A stretch of 64,000 nucleotides of DNA from assembly GCF_005844085.1 (NCBI RefSeq), contig NZ_VCDI01000004.1, forward strand, positions 310,001 through 374,000. Direction: 5' to 3'. Below, piece by piece: positions 7,989-16,028 of the stretch; the first letter of the stretch is position 1, and every line of letters starts with the position of its first letter. The DNA is from Lichenicoccus roseus (GTDB lineage Bacteria; Pseudomonadota; Alphaproteobacteria; Acetobacterales; Acetobacteraceae). The notes under the pieces are model-generated. The model was given only the letters and a program-made list of their open reading frames with translations, ran no database searches and was not told the origin of the DNA. Position numbers and translations under genes: made by a program.

Positions 7989-8752
7989 CCCGGATGCCGC
8001 TCGTCCTGGCGAGCCTCTTCCAGATATTCGACACACAGTCGGAACATCGGCCTCCAGAGCAGCCGGGCCTCGATCCCGGCCTGGTCGAGCAGCGCGCGCC
8101 AGTCGGCCGAGCGGAAGCTGCGCGCCACCGACAGCATGCCGTCCTGGCGCACGATCGCATGCCAGCGGGCCAGGCGGGCGGTCACCCCGAAGCCGTGATA
8201 GGCCAGGGGATGGCGGTGCAGGTCGTTGATGAACCAGCCGCGTCGCGCATGACGCTGCATCCAGCGCAGATAGCGCACCACGTCCACGTCATCGAGATGG
8301 TGGGCGAACAGCGAGCTCACGATGAAGTCGGCCTGGCGGTCGCAGCCGAACACGTCGCCGGCCTGGAACTCGATCGGCATCGAGGCCGGCGTGCGGGCAC
8401 AGGCGGCGGCGGCGCTGCGCGGGTTGAGGTCGATGCCGGCCAGTTCCACCCGCAGCCCGCGCCGGCGCGCCCAGCGTCCGATGCGTCGCAGCAGGTCACC
8501 CTCGCCGAAGCCGACATCGAGCACCGAGATCCGCGTCCCGCGTGCAAGGCCCCGGGTGGCGCGTTCGAGGAAGCCGATGGTCGGCGCGTGCGCCAGCATC
8601 ACCCGGCTGACCGATGCGAGGTCGTTCATCACCGCGTCGTAGGTTTCCGGCCCGACATCCTCGCCGTCAAGGATCTCCGGACCATCGGCCCGGACGGCAA
8701 GGTCCACTCGCCGTGGAGGCGGCAGATCCAAGCGCCGTGGCGGCAGCTCCAT
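7985..8752 (-). CDS. SAM-dependent methyltransferase of the polyketide operon
   Basis: A 255-residue class I methyltransferase. The SAM-binding motif I is VLDVGFGEGDLLRRI, with acidic motif II at AGIDLNPRSA and SSLFAHHLDD in the region after motif III. The N-terminal 40 residues are rich in Pro and Arg. Its start codon shares a base with the stop of the type III polyketide synthase gene (TGATG) and its stop overlaps the next start, so the three proteins are made in step. It probably methylates the polyketide ring or an acidic intermediate; O- versus C-methylation cannot be told. Confidence 0.85.
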   Translation of the reverse strand: MELPPRRLDLPPPRRVDLAVRADGPEILDGEDVGPETYDAVMNDLASVSRVMLAHAPTIGFLERATRGLARGTRISVLDVGFGEGDLLRRIGRWARRRGLRVELAGIDLNPRSAAAACARTPASMPIEFQAGDVFGCDRQADFIVSSLFAHHLDDVDVVRYLRWMQRHARRGWFINDLHRHPLAYHGFGVTARLARWHAIVRQDGMLSVARSFRSADWRALLDQAGIEARLLWRPMFRLCVEYLEEARQDERHPG

Positions 8753-9837
8753 CAGCCGGCCCGGCGGAACCGGAAGCTCTCGGCCACCATGCCCGGGCCG
8801 AACGCCATGCCGATGCCGCGCGAGCCGTCCTGCCCGGCCAGGATGCGGGCCAGCACGAACATGACGGTGGCCGACGACATGTTGCCGTACTCGTGCAGCA
8901 CCGCACGCGAATGGCGCAGCCGCGTCGGATCCAGTTCCAGTCCGACCTCCACCGCATCCAGCACGGTGCGGCCGCCGGCGTGCACCGCCCAGAGGTCGTA
9001 GGCGCCGGCGGGAAGGCCGCGCAGCAGGCTGCAGGGCTGCTCGCCATCGCCGCGCAGGGCGCCGGCGATGCGGCCGGGCACCTTGCCCGACAGGTGCATG
9101 TCGAAACCCTGGTCGCCGATGCGCCAGGTGATCAACCCGGCGCTGTCAGGGACGATCTCGCTGCGGAAATCCTCCAGCGCGAGCCCGACCGGATCCGCGG
9201 TGATCAGCGCAGCCGAAGCGCCGTCCGCGAACAGCATGAAGGACAGCACCGTCTCGAGGTCGGAGGTCTCCTGCAGATGCAGCGTGCTGAGCTCGCAGTT
9301 CACCATCAGCACGCGTGCACGCGGATCGGCGCGTACGGTGTCGTAGGCCAGTCGAAGCGCCGGCACCGCCGCCGAGCAGCCCATGAAGCCGACCATGGTG
9401 CGGCCGACGGTCGCCTTCAGGCCGAGCCGGTCGGCAATCTGCAGGTCGAGGCCGGGCGCGGTGAAGCCGGTGCAGGAGGCCACCACCACGTGGGTGATGC
9501 GATCGGTCTCGCCCTCCAGCCCGAGCCGGCCGATCGCCTCCAGCGCCAGCGTGCGGGCGAACGGTTCGTACAGCCGCATGCGCGCGCCGGTGGAGGGAAA
9601 GGCGCCACGCCGGTAGAAGCCGTCGGCGTCGACCTCGCCAGCCTCGAGCGAGCCGGGCCGGAAGTTCGAGTAGCGGTGCGCGATGCCCGACCGTTCGGCC
9701 ATGCGGTCGAACACCAGCCGGGCGCGGTCGTCCTCCAGCAGGGTGCGGGCGAAGCCGAGGAACGCCAGGTGCACGTCATGTTCGGGGACCGCGGTGGCGA
9801 CGCGGTTGAGATGCGGCAGGGCGAGGGGCGGGCTCAA
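8752..9837 (-). CDS. Type III polyketide synthase (chalcone synthase-like)
   Basis: A 361-residue chalcone/stilbene synthase-fold enzyme with the full catalytic triad: Cys154 in FMGCSAAVPALR, His286 in WAVHAGGRTVLDAV and Asn319 in YGNMSSATV. The start appears to be TTG at 9837; the conserved N-terminal segment LNRVATAVPEHDVH begins only ten codons later and the next ATG would remove it. It lies 13 bases after the ketosynthase gene. The enzyme extends an acyl starter with malonyl units and cyclises it to a pyrone, resorcinol or phloroglucinol. A dedicated ACP and ketosynthase in the operon suggest an ACP-bound fatty acyl starter, as in phenolic lipid pathways. Confidence 0.93.
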   Translation of the reverse strand: MSPPLALPHLNRVATAVPEHDVHLAFLGFARTLLEDDRARLVFDRMAERSGIAHRYSNFRPGSLEAGEVDADGFYRRGAFPSTGARMRLYEPFARTLALEAIGRLGLEGETDRITHVVVASCTGFTAPGLDLQIADRLGLKATVGRTMVGFMGCSAAVPALRLAYDTVRADPRARVLMVNCELSTLHLQETSDLETVLSFMLFADGASAALITADPVGLALEDFRSEIVPDSAGLITWRIGDQGFDMHLSGKVPGRIAGALRGDGEQPCSLLRGLPAGAYDLWAVHAGGRTVLDAVEVGLELDPTRLRHSRAVLHEYGNMSSATVMFVLARILAGQDGSRGIGMAFGPGMVAESFRFRRAG

Positions 9838-9850
9838 GCCGGGATGACGA

Positions 9851-11077
9851 TCATGAGGATCTCCGGGAAGGCGCGGCGCGGCGCACCATCAGGGTGGCGT
9901 TGAGGCCGCCAAAGGCGAAGGAATTGGACAGGGCTACCTCGATCGGCGCCGGGCGGGCGACATTCGGCACGCAGTCGATGTCGCAGTCGGGATCGGGGGT
10001 GGTGAACCCGACGGTCGGCGGCAGCACGCTGTCGCGCAGTGCCGACACGGTGACCGCCAGCTCGAGCGCGCCGCTGGCGACCATGCAGTGCCCCAGCATC
10101 GACTTGGTGGAGGACACCGCCATGCGGTCGAGATGGCGCCCGAACACGGCACGCAACGCCGCCACCTCGGTGCGGTCGTTCAGGCGGGTGCCGGTGCCGT
10201 GCGCATTCACGTAGCCGACCGCATCGGCGGACACCCCGGCATCCTCGATGGCGGCGCGCATGGCGGCGGCGGCGCCGTTGACGTCCGGCGCGGTGATGTC
10301 GCCCGCATCGGCGGAGCTGCCGAAGCCGATCAGCTCGGCCTGGATCACGGCACCCCGCGCCAGGGCTGCGTCCCACTCCTCCAGCACCAGGATCGCGCCG
10401 CCCTCGCCGATGACCAGCCCCTTGCGCTCCAGCGAGAACGGCTGGCAGCGGTCCGGGCTGAGTACGCGCAGGCCTTCCCAGCCCTTGAGGAAGCCGACCA
10501 CCACCGAGGCATCGGCGCCGCCGGTGATGGCGCAGTCGAGCATGCCGGCGCGGATCATCTGGAAGGCGTGGCCGATCGCGTGGTTCGCCGACGCGCAGGC
10601 CGAGGCCATGGAGACGCTCGGACCGCGCAGGCCGAATTCCATCGAGACGTGGCTGGTGGCGCTGCTCGGCATCACGCGCGGCACCGTCAGCGGGTGAACC
10701 CGCTTCACGAGGTCGCCGTAGAACGCCTTGTAGGACGAGTCGAAGGTGTGCTGGCCGACCGCGGCCGACAGCACGACGCCGCCGCGCGCGCCGGCCGCGC
10801 GGGTGTCCAGGCCGGACATCCCCACCGCCTCGCGGGCGGCGACCAGAGCGAACTGGGTGCCGCGATCCAGCAGCACCAGCTGGCGCGGATCGAAGAAGGC
10901 CAACGGATCGAAATCGCGGATCTCGGCGGCGACCCGGGTGGTGAGGCGCTCGGTCGGGATGGTGGTGATCGGACCGATGCCGCACGTTCCGTGCTGCACT
11001 GCGGTCCAGAGCGACGCCATGTCGGCGCCGATGGAGGCGATCGCGCCGAGACCGGTGACCGCGACCCGACGCCTCAC
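9851..11077 (-). CDS. Beta-ketoacyl-ACP synthase II-like ketosynthase
   Basis: A 408-residue FabF-type ketosynthase. The active-site Cys161 lies in SMASACASANHAIG, with His293 in NAHGTGTRLND, Lys325 and His330 in STKSMLGH, so the decarboxylative condensation triad is complete. It begins with GTG overlapping the ACP stop codon (GTGA). It is divergent enough from housekeeping FabF, and its position between an ACP and a type III polyketide synthase strong enough, to read it as pathway-specific: making or extending the acyl chain handed to the synthase. Confidence 0.93.
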   Translation of the reverse strand: MRRRVAVTGLGAIASIGADMASLWTAVQHGTCGIGPITTIPTERLTTRVAAEIRDFDPLAFFDPRQLVLLDRGTQFALVAAREAVGMSGLDTRAAGARGGVVLSAAVGQHTFDSSYKAFYGDLVKRVHPLTVPRVMPSSATSHVSMEFGLRGPSVSMASACASANHAIGHAFQMIRAGMLDCAITGGADASVVVGFLKGWEGLRVLSPDRCQPFSLERKGLVIGEGGAILVLEEWDAALARGAVIQAELIGFGSSADAGDITAPDVNGAAAAMRAAIEDAGVSADAVGYVNAHGTGTRLNDRTEVAALRAVFGRHLDRMAVSSTKSMLGHCMVASGALELAVTVSALRDSVLPPTVGFTTPDPDCDIDCVPNVARPAPIEVALSNSFAFGGLNATLMVRRAAPSRRSS

Positions 11078-11397
11078 CCGCGCGCCGTATCCGTCGTGCC
11101 GCTCATCCGGGGGTCGGCACCGCGGGCTGCGTCGATGGCGCGCAACGCATGCGCGACCAGGTCACCGATGGTGCTGAACTCGCCGCCCGCCCGCTCCGGG
11201 GCGACCGGGATCTCGACATCGTAGCGGGCCTCGATCTCGAAGATCACCTGGACCATGTCCAGGGACGGGATGCCAAGGGCCTCGATCGAGGCATCGGGCG
11301 TAAGCCTGGCACGGTCGATCTGGGTCTCCTTGGCGACGATATCGAGGATCTCGGCGGTCCTGGGGTCGCTGGCCAGCTGAGGCTCGGGCTGTAGCAT
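11074..11397 (-). CDS. Acyl carrier protein of the polyketide operon
   Basis: A 107-residue acyl carrier protein. The phosphopantetheine attachment serine is Ser45 in LGIPSLDMVQVIFEIE, with the typical helix-rich flanks. Two ATGs compete: 11403 has AAGGA directly abutting it, while 11397 has AAGGA at 11403-11407 with a normal five-base spacing, so 11397 is chosen. It is first in the five-gene operon, so the promoter lies in the 193-base gap to the divergent chalcone-isomerase-like gene. The C-terminal tail after about residue 90 is long and probably disordered. Confidence 0.9.
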   Translation of the reverse strand: MLQPEPQLASDPRTAEILDIVAKETQIDRARLTPDASIEALGIPSLDMVQVIFEIEARYDVEIPVAPERAGGEFSTIGDLVAHALRAIDAARGADPRMSGTTDTARG

Positions 11398-11590
11398 GGA
11401 CATCCTTCGTCTGACGGGCCCGCTTGCGAAGTCCGGTCCCCTTGTTGGAAGACCATTAGCGATCAGCCGCGTCCGGCGCATCCGCTTTTCTTGACGGCGA
11501 TCATGGCGGAAGGGATGGATGGCGAAAATAGCTGGATTTCCCGCGATGCCCTGTCTTGCTCCGATCGTTCGATGCCGGAGACCGCCCAGG

Positions 11591-12172
11591 ATGATCGGCA
11601 GCAGCCTTCGCAAGGCAGCCTTCGCCGCCCTCGTCGCTCTTGCCTGGAGCCCGGCGTGGGGCATGACCCTGGACGGGGTCGGGATGCCGGACAGCCTGCA
11701 GTTGCAGGGCCAGCCGCTCCGCCTCAATGGCATGGGGGTGCGAAGCTTCACGCTTCTCCACATACGCGGCTACGTCGCCGGCCTGTATGTTCCGGCGCCG
11801 ACCCACGACCCGGCCGCATTGCTGGCCGAACCCGGCCCCAAGGTGCTGAAGATCCAGTTCGTGCGCCAGGCCAGCGTCGGACGGGTGCAGGACGAGTATC
11901 AGCGCGGGCACCGGCTGAATTGCGTCCCGCACTGCTCGGCTACCGAAGAGGCGGCCTTCGAGCAGTTGCTGGGCACCGCGCGCCCGGTCAAATCCGGCGA
12001 CATCACCAGCTTCGTCTTCATGCCTAAGCAGCTCGACGTGATGTTCAACGACAGCAGGATCGCCACCATCCCCGGCGCCGAGTTCAGCCATCACCTGCTG
12101 GCCAGCTTCCTCGGCGAGCAGCCCCCCACGGTGCCGTTGCGCGACGGCCTGCTGGGTTTGACAACGCAATAA
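11591..12172 (+). CDS. Chalcone isomerase-like secreted protein
   Basis: About 193 residues from ATG 11591, with a signal peptide (MIGSSLRKAAFAALVALAW, cleavage after AWG). The mature part matches the bacterial chalcone isomerase-like domain: KLNG-type strand seen as LRLNGMGVRSF, the LHIRGYVAGLYVPAP strand, KVLKIQFVRQAS, and a C-terminal DVMFNDSRIATIPG. Bacterial members of this fold usually lack flavonoid isomerase activity and are periplasmic proteins of unknown role. It is divergent from the type III polyketide synthase operon, so functional association with a chalcone synthase-like enzyme is tempting but unproven. The frame is open upstream; 11591 is chosen for the signal peptide. Confidence 0.85.
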   Translation: MIGSSLRKAAFAALVALAWSPAWGMTLDGVGMPDSLQLQGQPLRLNGMGVRSFTLLHIRGYVAGLYVPAPTHDPAALLAEPGPKVLKIQFVRQASVGRVQDEYQRGHRLNCVPHCSATEEAAFEQLLGTARPVKSGDITSFVFMPKQLDVMFNDSRIATIPGAEFSHHLLASFLGEQPPTVPLRDGLLGLTTQ

Positions 12173-12186
12173 CTGATAAACATAAT
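12158..12186 (+). promoter_or_regulatory. Strong sigma70-type promoter before the EAL gene
   Basis: An exact TTGACA at 12158-12163 is followed after 17 bases by CATAAT at 12181-12186, five of six matches to the -10 consensus, in an AT-rich pocket that stands out from the GC-rich surroundings. The -35 box lies inside the last codons of the chalcone-isomerase-like gene. Transcription would run into the EAL gene 120 bases downstream. Confidence 0.65.
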
Positions 12187-12308
12187 TTATGTCTTATTAA
12201 CGTTGATGTTACCGCGTGGAAACCAACCGGGCGCCGGAGCTGTTCGCTTCGAGGATGAACCGGGCCAGCCTGTGCAGATGGGGGCGAGCGTAAGGACGGA
12301 GGCGTGCG

Positions 12309-14105
12309 ATGCTGCAGAGTGTCATCGAGCCGTCGAGGCTGCTGCCAGGCGGAGAGGCCGCGCGCCGGCAGGACCCCGGCGTCCCGCCGGCCGCCGGCGG
12401 CCCACGCATCTCGATCCTGCACGGCGACATGGACGAACTCCCGGCCTTGTCGGACCTGCTCACCGCTGCCGGCTACCAGGTACGCTGCCACCGCATCGGA
12501 TCGGTGCAGCATTCATCGCCGGCCGACAGCATTCCCGACCTGATCCTGGTGCAGTCCGGCGGCGGACTTGGTCGGGTCAGCTTCATTCCCAGCATCCTGG
12601 TCACGACCGAGGCTGAACTGGCGGATCCGGCCTCGCGCTTTCCGCTGCATGACGACATGCTGGTGCGGCCGTTGCGCGGGCCCGAGGTGCTGGCCCGGGT
12701 CGCGACGATCCTCGAGCGCCGCACCACGCCGATCCGCAATGCGGGCGGTGGCCTCGCCCGGACCGCCACCCGCTCCACCCCTACAGTCGTCGGACTGCCC
12801 GATCGCCATTCCTTCGAGGCAGAGCTGGCGCTGCGTGTCGGCGTGGCGATCCCGCTGCAGGCGCCGGAAACCGCCGTCGTGGTGATCGCGCTAGACCGGC
12901 TGCGTGAGGTCAACACCGTCTTCGGCTACCAGGCCGGGGACGTGGCGCTGGCCGAGGCGGCCCGTCGGATACAGGCTTGCCTGTCGGCGGGGGACCTGTT
13001 CGCCCGTATCGGCACCGACCTGTTCGCGGCTGCCCTGGATGGGGTCGGCGACGCCGAGACGGCGATGTCACGTGCCGGCGAGATGGTCCGCGGCCTGCAG
13101 ACCGTGCGGACCGACGGGGGTGAGACCCTGGCGCTCGGTGCGATCGCGGGGATCAGCGTGCATCCGTCGGACGCCAGCGATGCCGAGGGGTTGTTGCGCC
13201 GCGCCAGCGTCGCCTTGCAGGATGCCCGTTCGGCGGGGCCCGGTCAGGTGCGGCTGTTCCGCCCGGAAGGCCAGCCGCTGCAGACGCGCCTGCAACTCGC
13301 ACGCGACCTGCACGCCGCGGTGCGCGACCAGGACTTCATCCTCCACTACCAGCCACAGATCATGCTGCGCACCGGTGCGATTTGCGGTGTCGAGGCGCTG
13401 CTGCGCTGGACCCATCCGCAATTCGGCAACGTTCCGCCAGCCAGCTTCATTCCGCTTGCCGAAGAGCAGGGGCTGATGTGCGCGATCGGCAGGAACACGC
13501 TGGCGATGGCCTGCACCCAGGCGGCGCGCTGGCAGCAGGCGGGCTACCCGCCCTTCCGCATGGCGGTCAATCTCTCGCCGGCGGAGTTCTACAGCGACAG
13601 CCTGGTGGAAGACGTGGCCGCCATCCTGCGCGACGCCGGGCTGGAGCCGCACTGGCTGGAACTCGAGATCACCGAGGCGATGCCGCTCGACGACCTGGGC
13701 AGCGCGATCCGGATCATGCGCGAGCTCAAGCAGCTCGGGGTCAGCCTCGCGGTGGACGATTTCGGCACCGGCTGGTCGTCGCTCAGCTATCTGCGCCACT
13801 TCCCGCTCGACCGGCTGAAGATCGACCGCTCGTTCACCCGCGACGTGACACGCGCGGCCGACGCGGCGGCGATCACCCGGACCGTCATCGGCCTTTCCGG
13901 CAATCTCGACGTCGCCTGCATGGCGGAGGGCATCGAGAGTGTCGAACAGCTCGACTGGCTGCGTGACCAGGGCTGCACCGAGGGCCAGGGCTACCTGATC
14001 AGCCGGCCGATGGCCGCGGATGCCATCACCCGGCTGCTCGACCTGCAAGCCGCCCGCCCGCCGGTCGCCGGCGGCAAGCTTCTGCTGCCGGGGTTGCGGG
14101 CCTGA
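12309..14105 (+). CDS. Cyclic di-GMP phosphodiesterase with degenerate GGDEF domain
   Basis: A 598-residue three-part protein. Residues about 33-130 resemble a response-regulator receiver but lack a clear phospho-acceptor pattern. Residues about 160-315 form a GGDEF domain whose active motif reads IGTDLF, so cyclase activity is not expected. Residues about 325-575 form an EAL domain with the catalytic signatures intact: GVEALLRW, NLSPAEF, ELEITEAM, DDFGTGWSS, KIDRSFTRDV and MAEGIES. It should hydrolyse cyclic di-GMP, with the dead GGDEF possibly sensing GTP. GGAGG six bases before the ATG supports the start. Neighbouring flagellar stator genes fit a motility-lifestyle role. Confidence 0.93.
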   Translation: MLQSVIEPSRLLPGGEAARRQDPGVPPAAGGPRISILHGDMDELPALSDLLTAAGYQVRCHRIGSVQHSSPADSIPDLILVQSGGGLGRVSFIPSILVTTEAELADPASRFPLHDDMLVRPLRGPEVLARVATILERRTTPIRNAGGGLARTATRSTPTVVGLPDRHSFEAELALRVGVAIPLQAPETAVVVIALDRLREVNTVFGYQAGDVALAEAARRIQACLSAGDLFARIGTDLFAAALDGVGDAETAMSRAGEMVRGLQTVRTDGGETLALGAIAGISVHPSDASDAEGLLRRASVALQDARSAGPGQVRLFRPEGQPLQTRLQLARDLHAAVRDQDFILHYQPQIMLRTGAICGVEALLRWTHPQFGNVPPASFIPLAEEQGLMCAIGRNTLAMACTQAARWQQAGYPPFRMAVNLSPAEFYSDSLVEDVAAILRDAGLEPHWLELEITEAMPLDDLGSAIRIMRELKQLGVSLAVDDFGTGWSSLSYLRHFPLDRLKIDRSFTRDVTRAADAAAITRTVIGLSGNLDVACMAEGIESVEQLDWLRDQGCTEGQGYLISRPMAADAITRLLDLQAARPPVAGGKLLLPGLRA

Positions 14106-14151
14106 GCGAGTTGCGGCATCCCGTAGTTCCACCGATTGGCGCGAGGCACGG

Positions 14152-14610
14152 GTGAGCCCTGACCTGGATGACGACCTGGTCGACGCGATACGGAGCGTGG
14201 TCGCCGGCGAGCCCGACTTCGTCGCCAACTGCGCGAATGCCGCCGCCCTGCTGTTCGAGCGCCTGCCGCAGGTGAACTGGGCCGGCTTCTACATCCTGCG
14301 CGGCGAGGTGCTGGTGCTCGGGCCATTCCAGGGCCGGGTCGCCTGTGTCCGCATTTCGCTTGGCCAGGGCGTCTGCGGCACCGCGGCGGCCCGCCGCGAG
14401 ACCATCGTCGTGCCGGACGTCCACCAGTTTCCCGGCCACATCGCCTGCGATGCTGCGTCTCGCTCCGAGATCGTGGTGCCGCTGCTGCGCGGCGACCGGC
14501 TGCTCGGCGTGCTGGATATCGACAGCCCGGTCACGGCGCGCTTCTCCGACGCCGACCGCCTTCTGTGCGAGCAGGTCGCGCGCCTGGTGGTCGACGCGTC
14601 GTCGGACTGA
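14152..14610 (+). CDS. msrC: Free methionine-(R)-sulfoxide reductase (GAF domain)
   Basis: About 152 residues from GTG 14152; the entire protein is one GAF domain. The three catalytic cysteines of fRMsr are present in near-identical context to the E. coli enzyme: Cys65 (GRVACVR), Cys75 (GQGVCGTA) and Cys99 (PGHIACDAAS). It reduces free methionine-R-sulfoxide in the cytoplasm using thioredoxin or glutaredoxin, protecting against oxidative damage. It follows the EAL gene by 46 bases and overlaps the presumed start of the Nudix gene. The upstream extension in frame is out of register with the family and is ignored. Confidence 0.93.
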   Translation: MSPDLDDDLVDAIRSVVAGEPDFVANCANAAALLFERLPQVNWAGFYILRGEVLVLGPFQGRVACVRISLGQGVCGTAAARRETIVVPDVHQFPGHIACDAASRSEIVVPLLRGDRLLGVLDIDSPVTARFSDADRLLCEQVARLVVDASSD

Positions 14611-15089
14611 CCGCAACGTTGCCGACCGCTCCGGACGTGATCCGACCGGTGGCGGCCGCACTGGCCGTGGTGCTGCGGGCCAACCGCATCCTGCTGGTGC
14701 AGCGTCGCAATCCACCAGACGCCATGCTGTGGGGCTGCCCGGGTGGAAAGATCGAGACCGGCGAGACCATCGCGTCGGCGGCGCTGCGCGAGCTTCTCGA
14801 GGAGACCGGCGTGGTGGCCGAGGCGGTGCGGCTGCTGACACCGTTCGACCTGCTGTACCGGCGAGCCGACGGGCTGCTGCTCGGGCACTATGTCCTGCTG
14901 CCGGTGCTGTGCGTTTTTTGCGGCGGTCGTCCGTCGGCAGCGTCCGACGCACACGACGCGTCCTGGTTCGACCTCGGCGCCGTGGCCGGCGAACCGCACC
15001 GCTTCTCCCCGCGTCTCGGCACCCTGATCACCCAGGCACTGCGGCGGGTAGAGCATGACCCGATCGATCATGCTCCGCTTGTCGATTGA
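14565..15089 (+). CDS. Nudix hydrolase
   Basis: A Nudix protein of up to 174 residues with a complete box, GKIETGETIASAALRELLEE followed by TG, matching GX5EX7REUXEEXGU and so binding Mg2+ for pyrophosphate hydrolysis. The start is uncertain: GTG 14565 overlaps msrC by 46 bases, whereas TTG 14619 just after the msrC stop is equally credible and leaves the VAAALAVVLRANRILLVQRR core intact. Substrate could be an oxidised nucleotide or ADP-ribose; adjacency to a repair enzyme for oxidised methionine hints at oxidative-damage clean-up, which is inference. Confidence 0.88.
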   Translation: MRAGRAPGGRRVVGLTATLPTAPDVIRPVAAALAVVLRANRILLVQRRNPPDAMLWGCPGGKIETGETIASAALRELLEETGVVAEAVRLLTPFDLLYRRADGLLLGHYVLLPVLCVFCGGRPSAASDAHDASWFDLGAVAGEPHRFSPRLGTLITQALRRVEHDPIDHAPLVD

Positions 15090-15149
15090 TGGAGCAGCTT
15101 GGTCCGACACTTGGCATCGCAACGCGATTCCAAGCGACCGGATGCTGCC

Positions 15150-16016
15150 CTAGGTGATCTCCAGGGCCTGCACCGCAGTCTCCAGTTCCTGGAAGCTGGG
15201 CATCTGCTCGCTCGGCACCATCTTGCGGCCGCTCTCGATGCTGACCTGCGGCGGATTGCCATGTAGATGCGCGACCAGAACCGCGCGGATCAGCTCGTAG
15301 TATTTGCTCTCCTCCTTGATGATGGTCTGCAGCCGCGACGCGATCGGCGCCACCACGCCGTAGGCCAGCAGGACGCCGAGGAAGGTGCCGACCAGGGCGC
15401 CTCCGATCATCTCGCCAAGCACCGAAGGCGGCTCGTTGATATGCGACATGGTCTTGATGACGCCGAGCACGGCGGCCACGATGCCCAGCGCCGGCAGCGC
15501 ATCGGCCATCGTCTGCAGCGCATGCGCCGGATGCAGCTCCTCGTTGAGGATCTTCTTGAGCTCGCGCCCCATCAGGTCGTCGAGCTGGTTCGGATCGTCG
15601 GCGTTCATGCCCACCATGCGGAGGTAGTCGCAGATCAGCACGGTGACGTGGTGGTTGGCGCTGATCTTGGGAAACTTGCCGAAGGCCGAACTGGTCGAGG
15701 GGTTCTCGATGTGCGGCTCCAGCGCCATCACGCCGCGCGTGGAGGCCAGCTTGACCAGGAAGAACAGCAGGCTGAGCAGCTCCACATAGTCGTCCTTCTT
15801 GAACGCCGGTCCCTTGATCGTCTTGATGAGGCCGCCGACCGTATGCTTCAGGTCGTGCATCGAGTTGGCCATGATGAAGGTGCCGATCGCGGCGCCCAGG
15901 ATGCTCAGCAGCTCGAACGGCATCGACGCGATCAGCGCCCCGATGGCGCCCCCCGACGCCATGAAGCTGCCGAACACGCACAGGATCAGGAAGACCAGGC
16001 CACCGATGGTAAGCAT
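15150..16016 (-). CDS. motA: Flagellar motor stator protein MotA
   Basis: A 288-residue MotA. It has four hydrophobic segments: two near the N-terminus (MLTIGGLVFLILCVFGSFMA and FELLSILGAAIGTFIM) and two after residue 165 (ALGIVAAVLGVIKTM and MIGGALVGTFLGVLLAYGVV), with the cytoplasmic loop that contacts FliG between, including the charged LMGRELKKILNEE segment. With MotB it forms the proton-driven stator. It lies 12 bases after motB on the same strand, so motB is transcribed first, the reverse of the usual order. Confidence 0.95.
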   Translation of the reverse strand: MLTIGGLVFLILCVFGSFMASGGAIGALIASMPFELLSILGAAIGTFIMANSMHDLKHTVGGLIKTIKGPAFKKDDYVELLSLLFFLVKLASTRGVMALEPHIENPSTSSAFGKFPKISANHHVTVLICDYLRMVGMNADDPNQLDDLMGRELKKILNEELHPAHALQTMADALPALGIVAAVLGVIKTMSHINEPPSVLGEMIGGALVGTFLGVLLAYGVVAPIASRLQTIIKEESKYYELIRAVLVAHLHGNPPQVSIESGRKMVPSEQMPSFQELETAVQALEIT

Positions 16017-16028
16017 GTGCCGCTCCTC

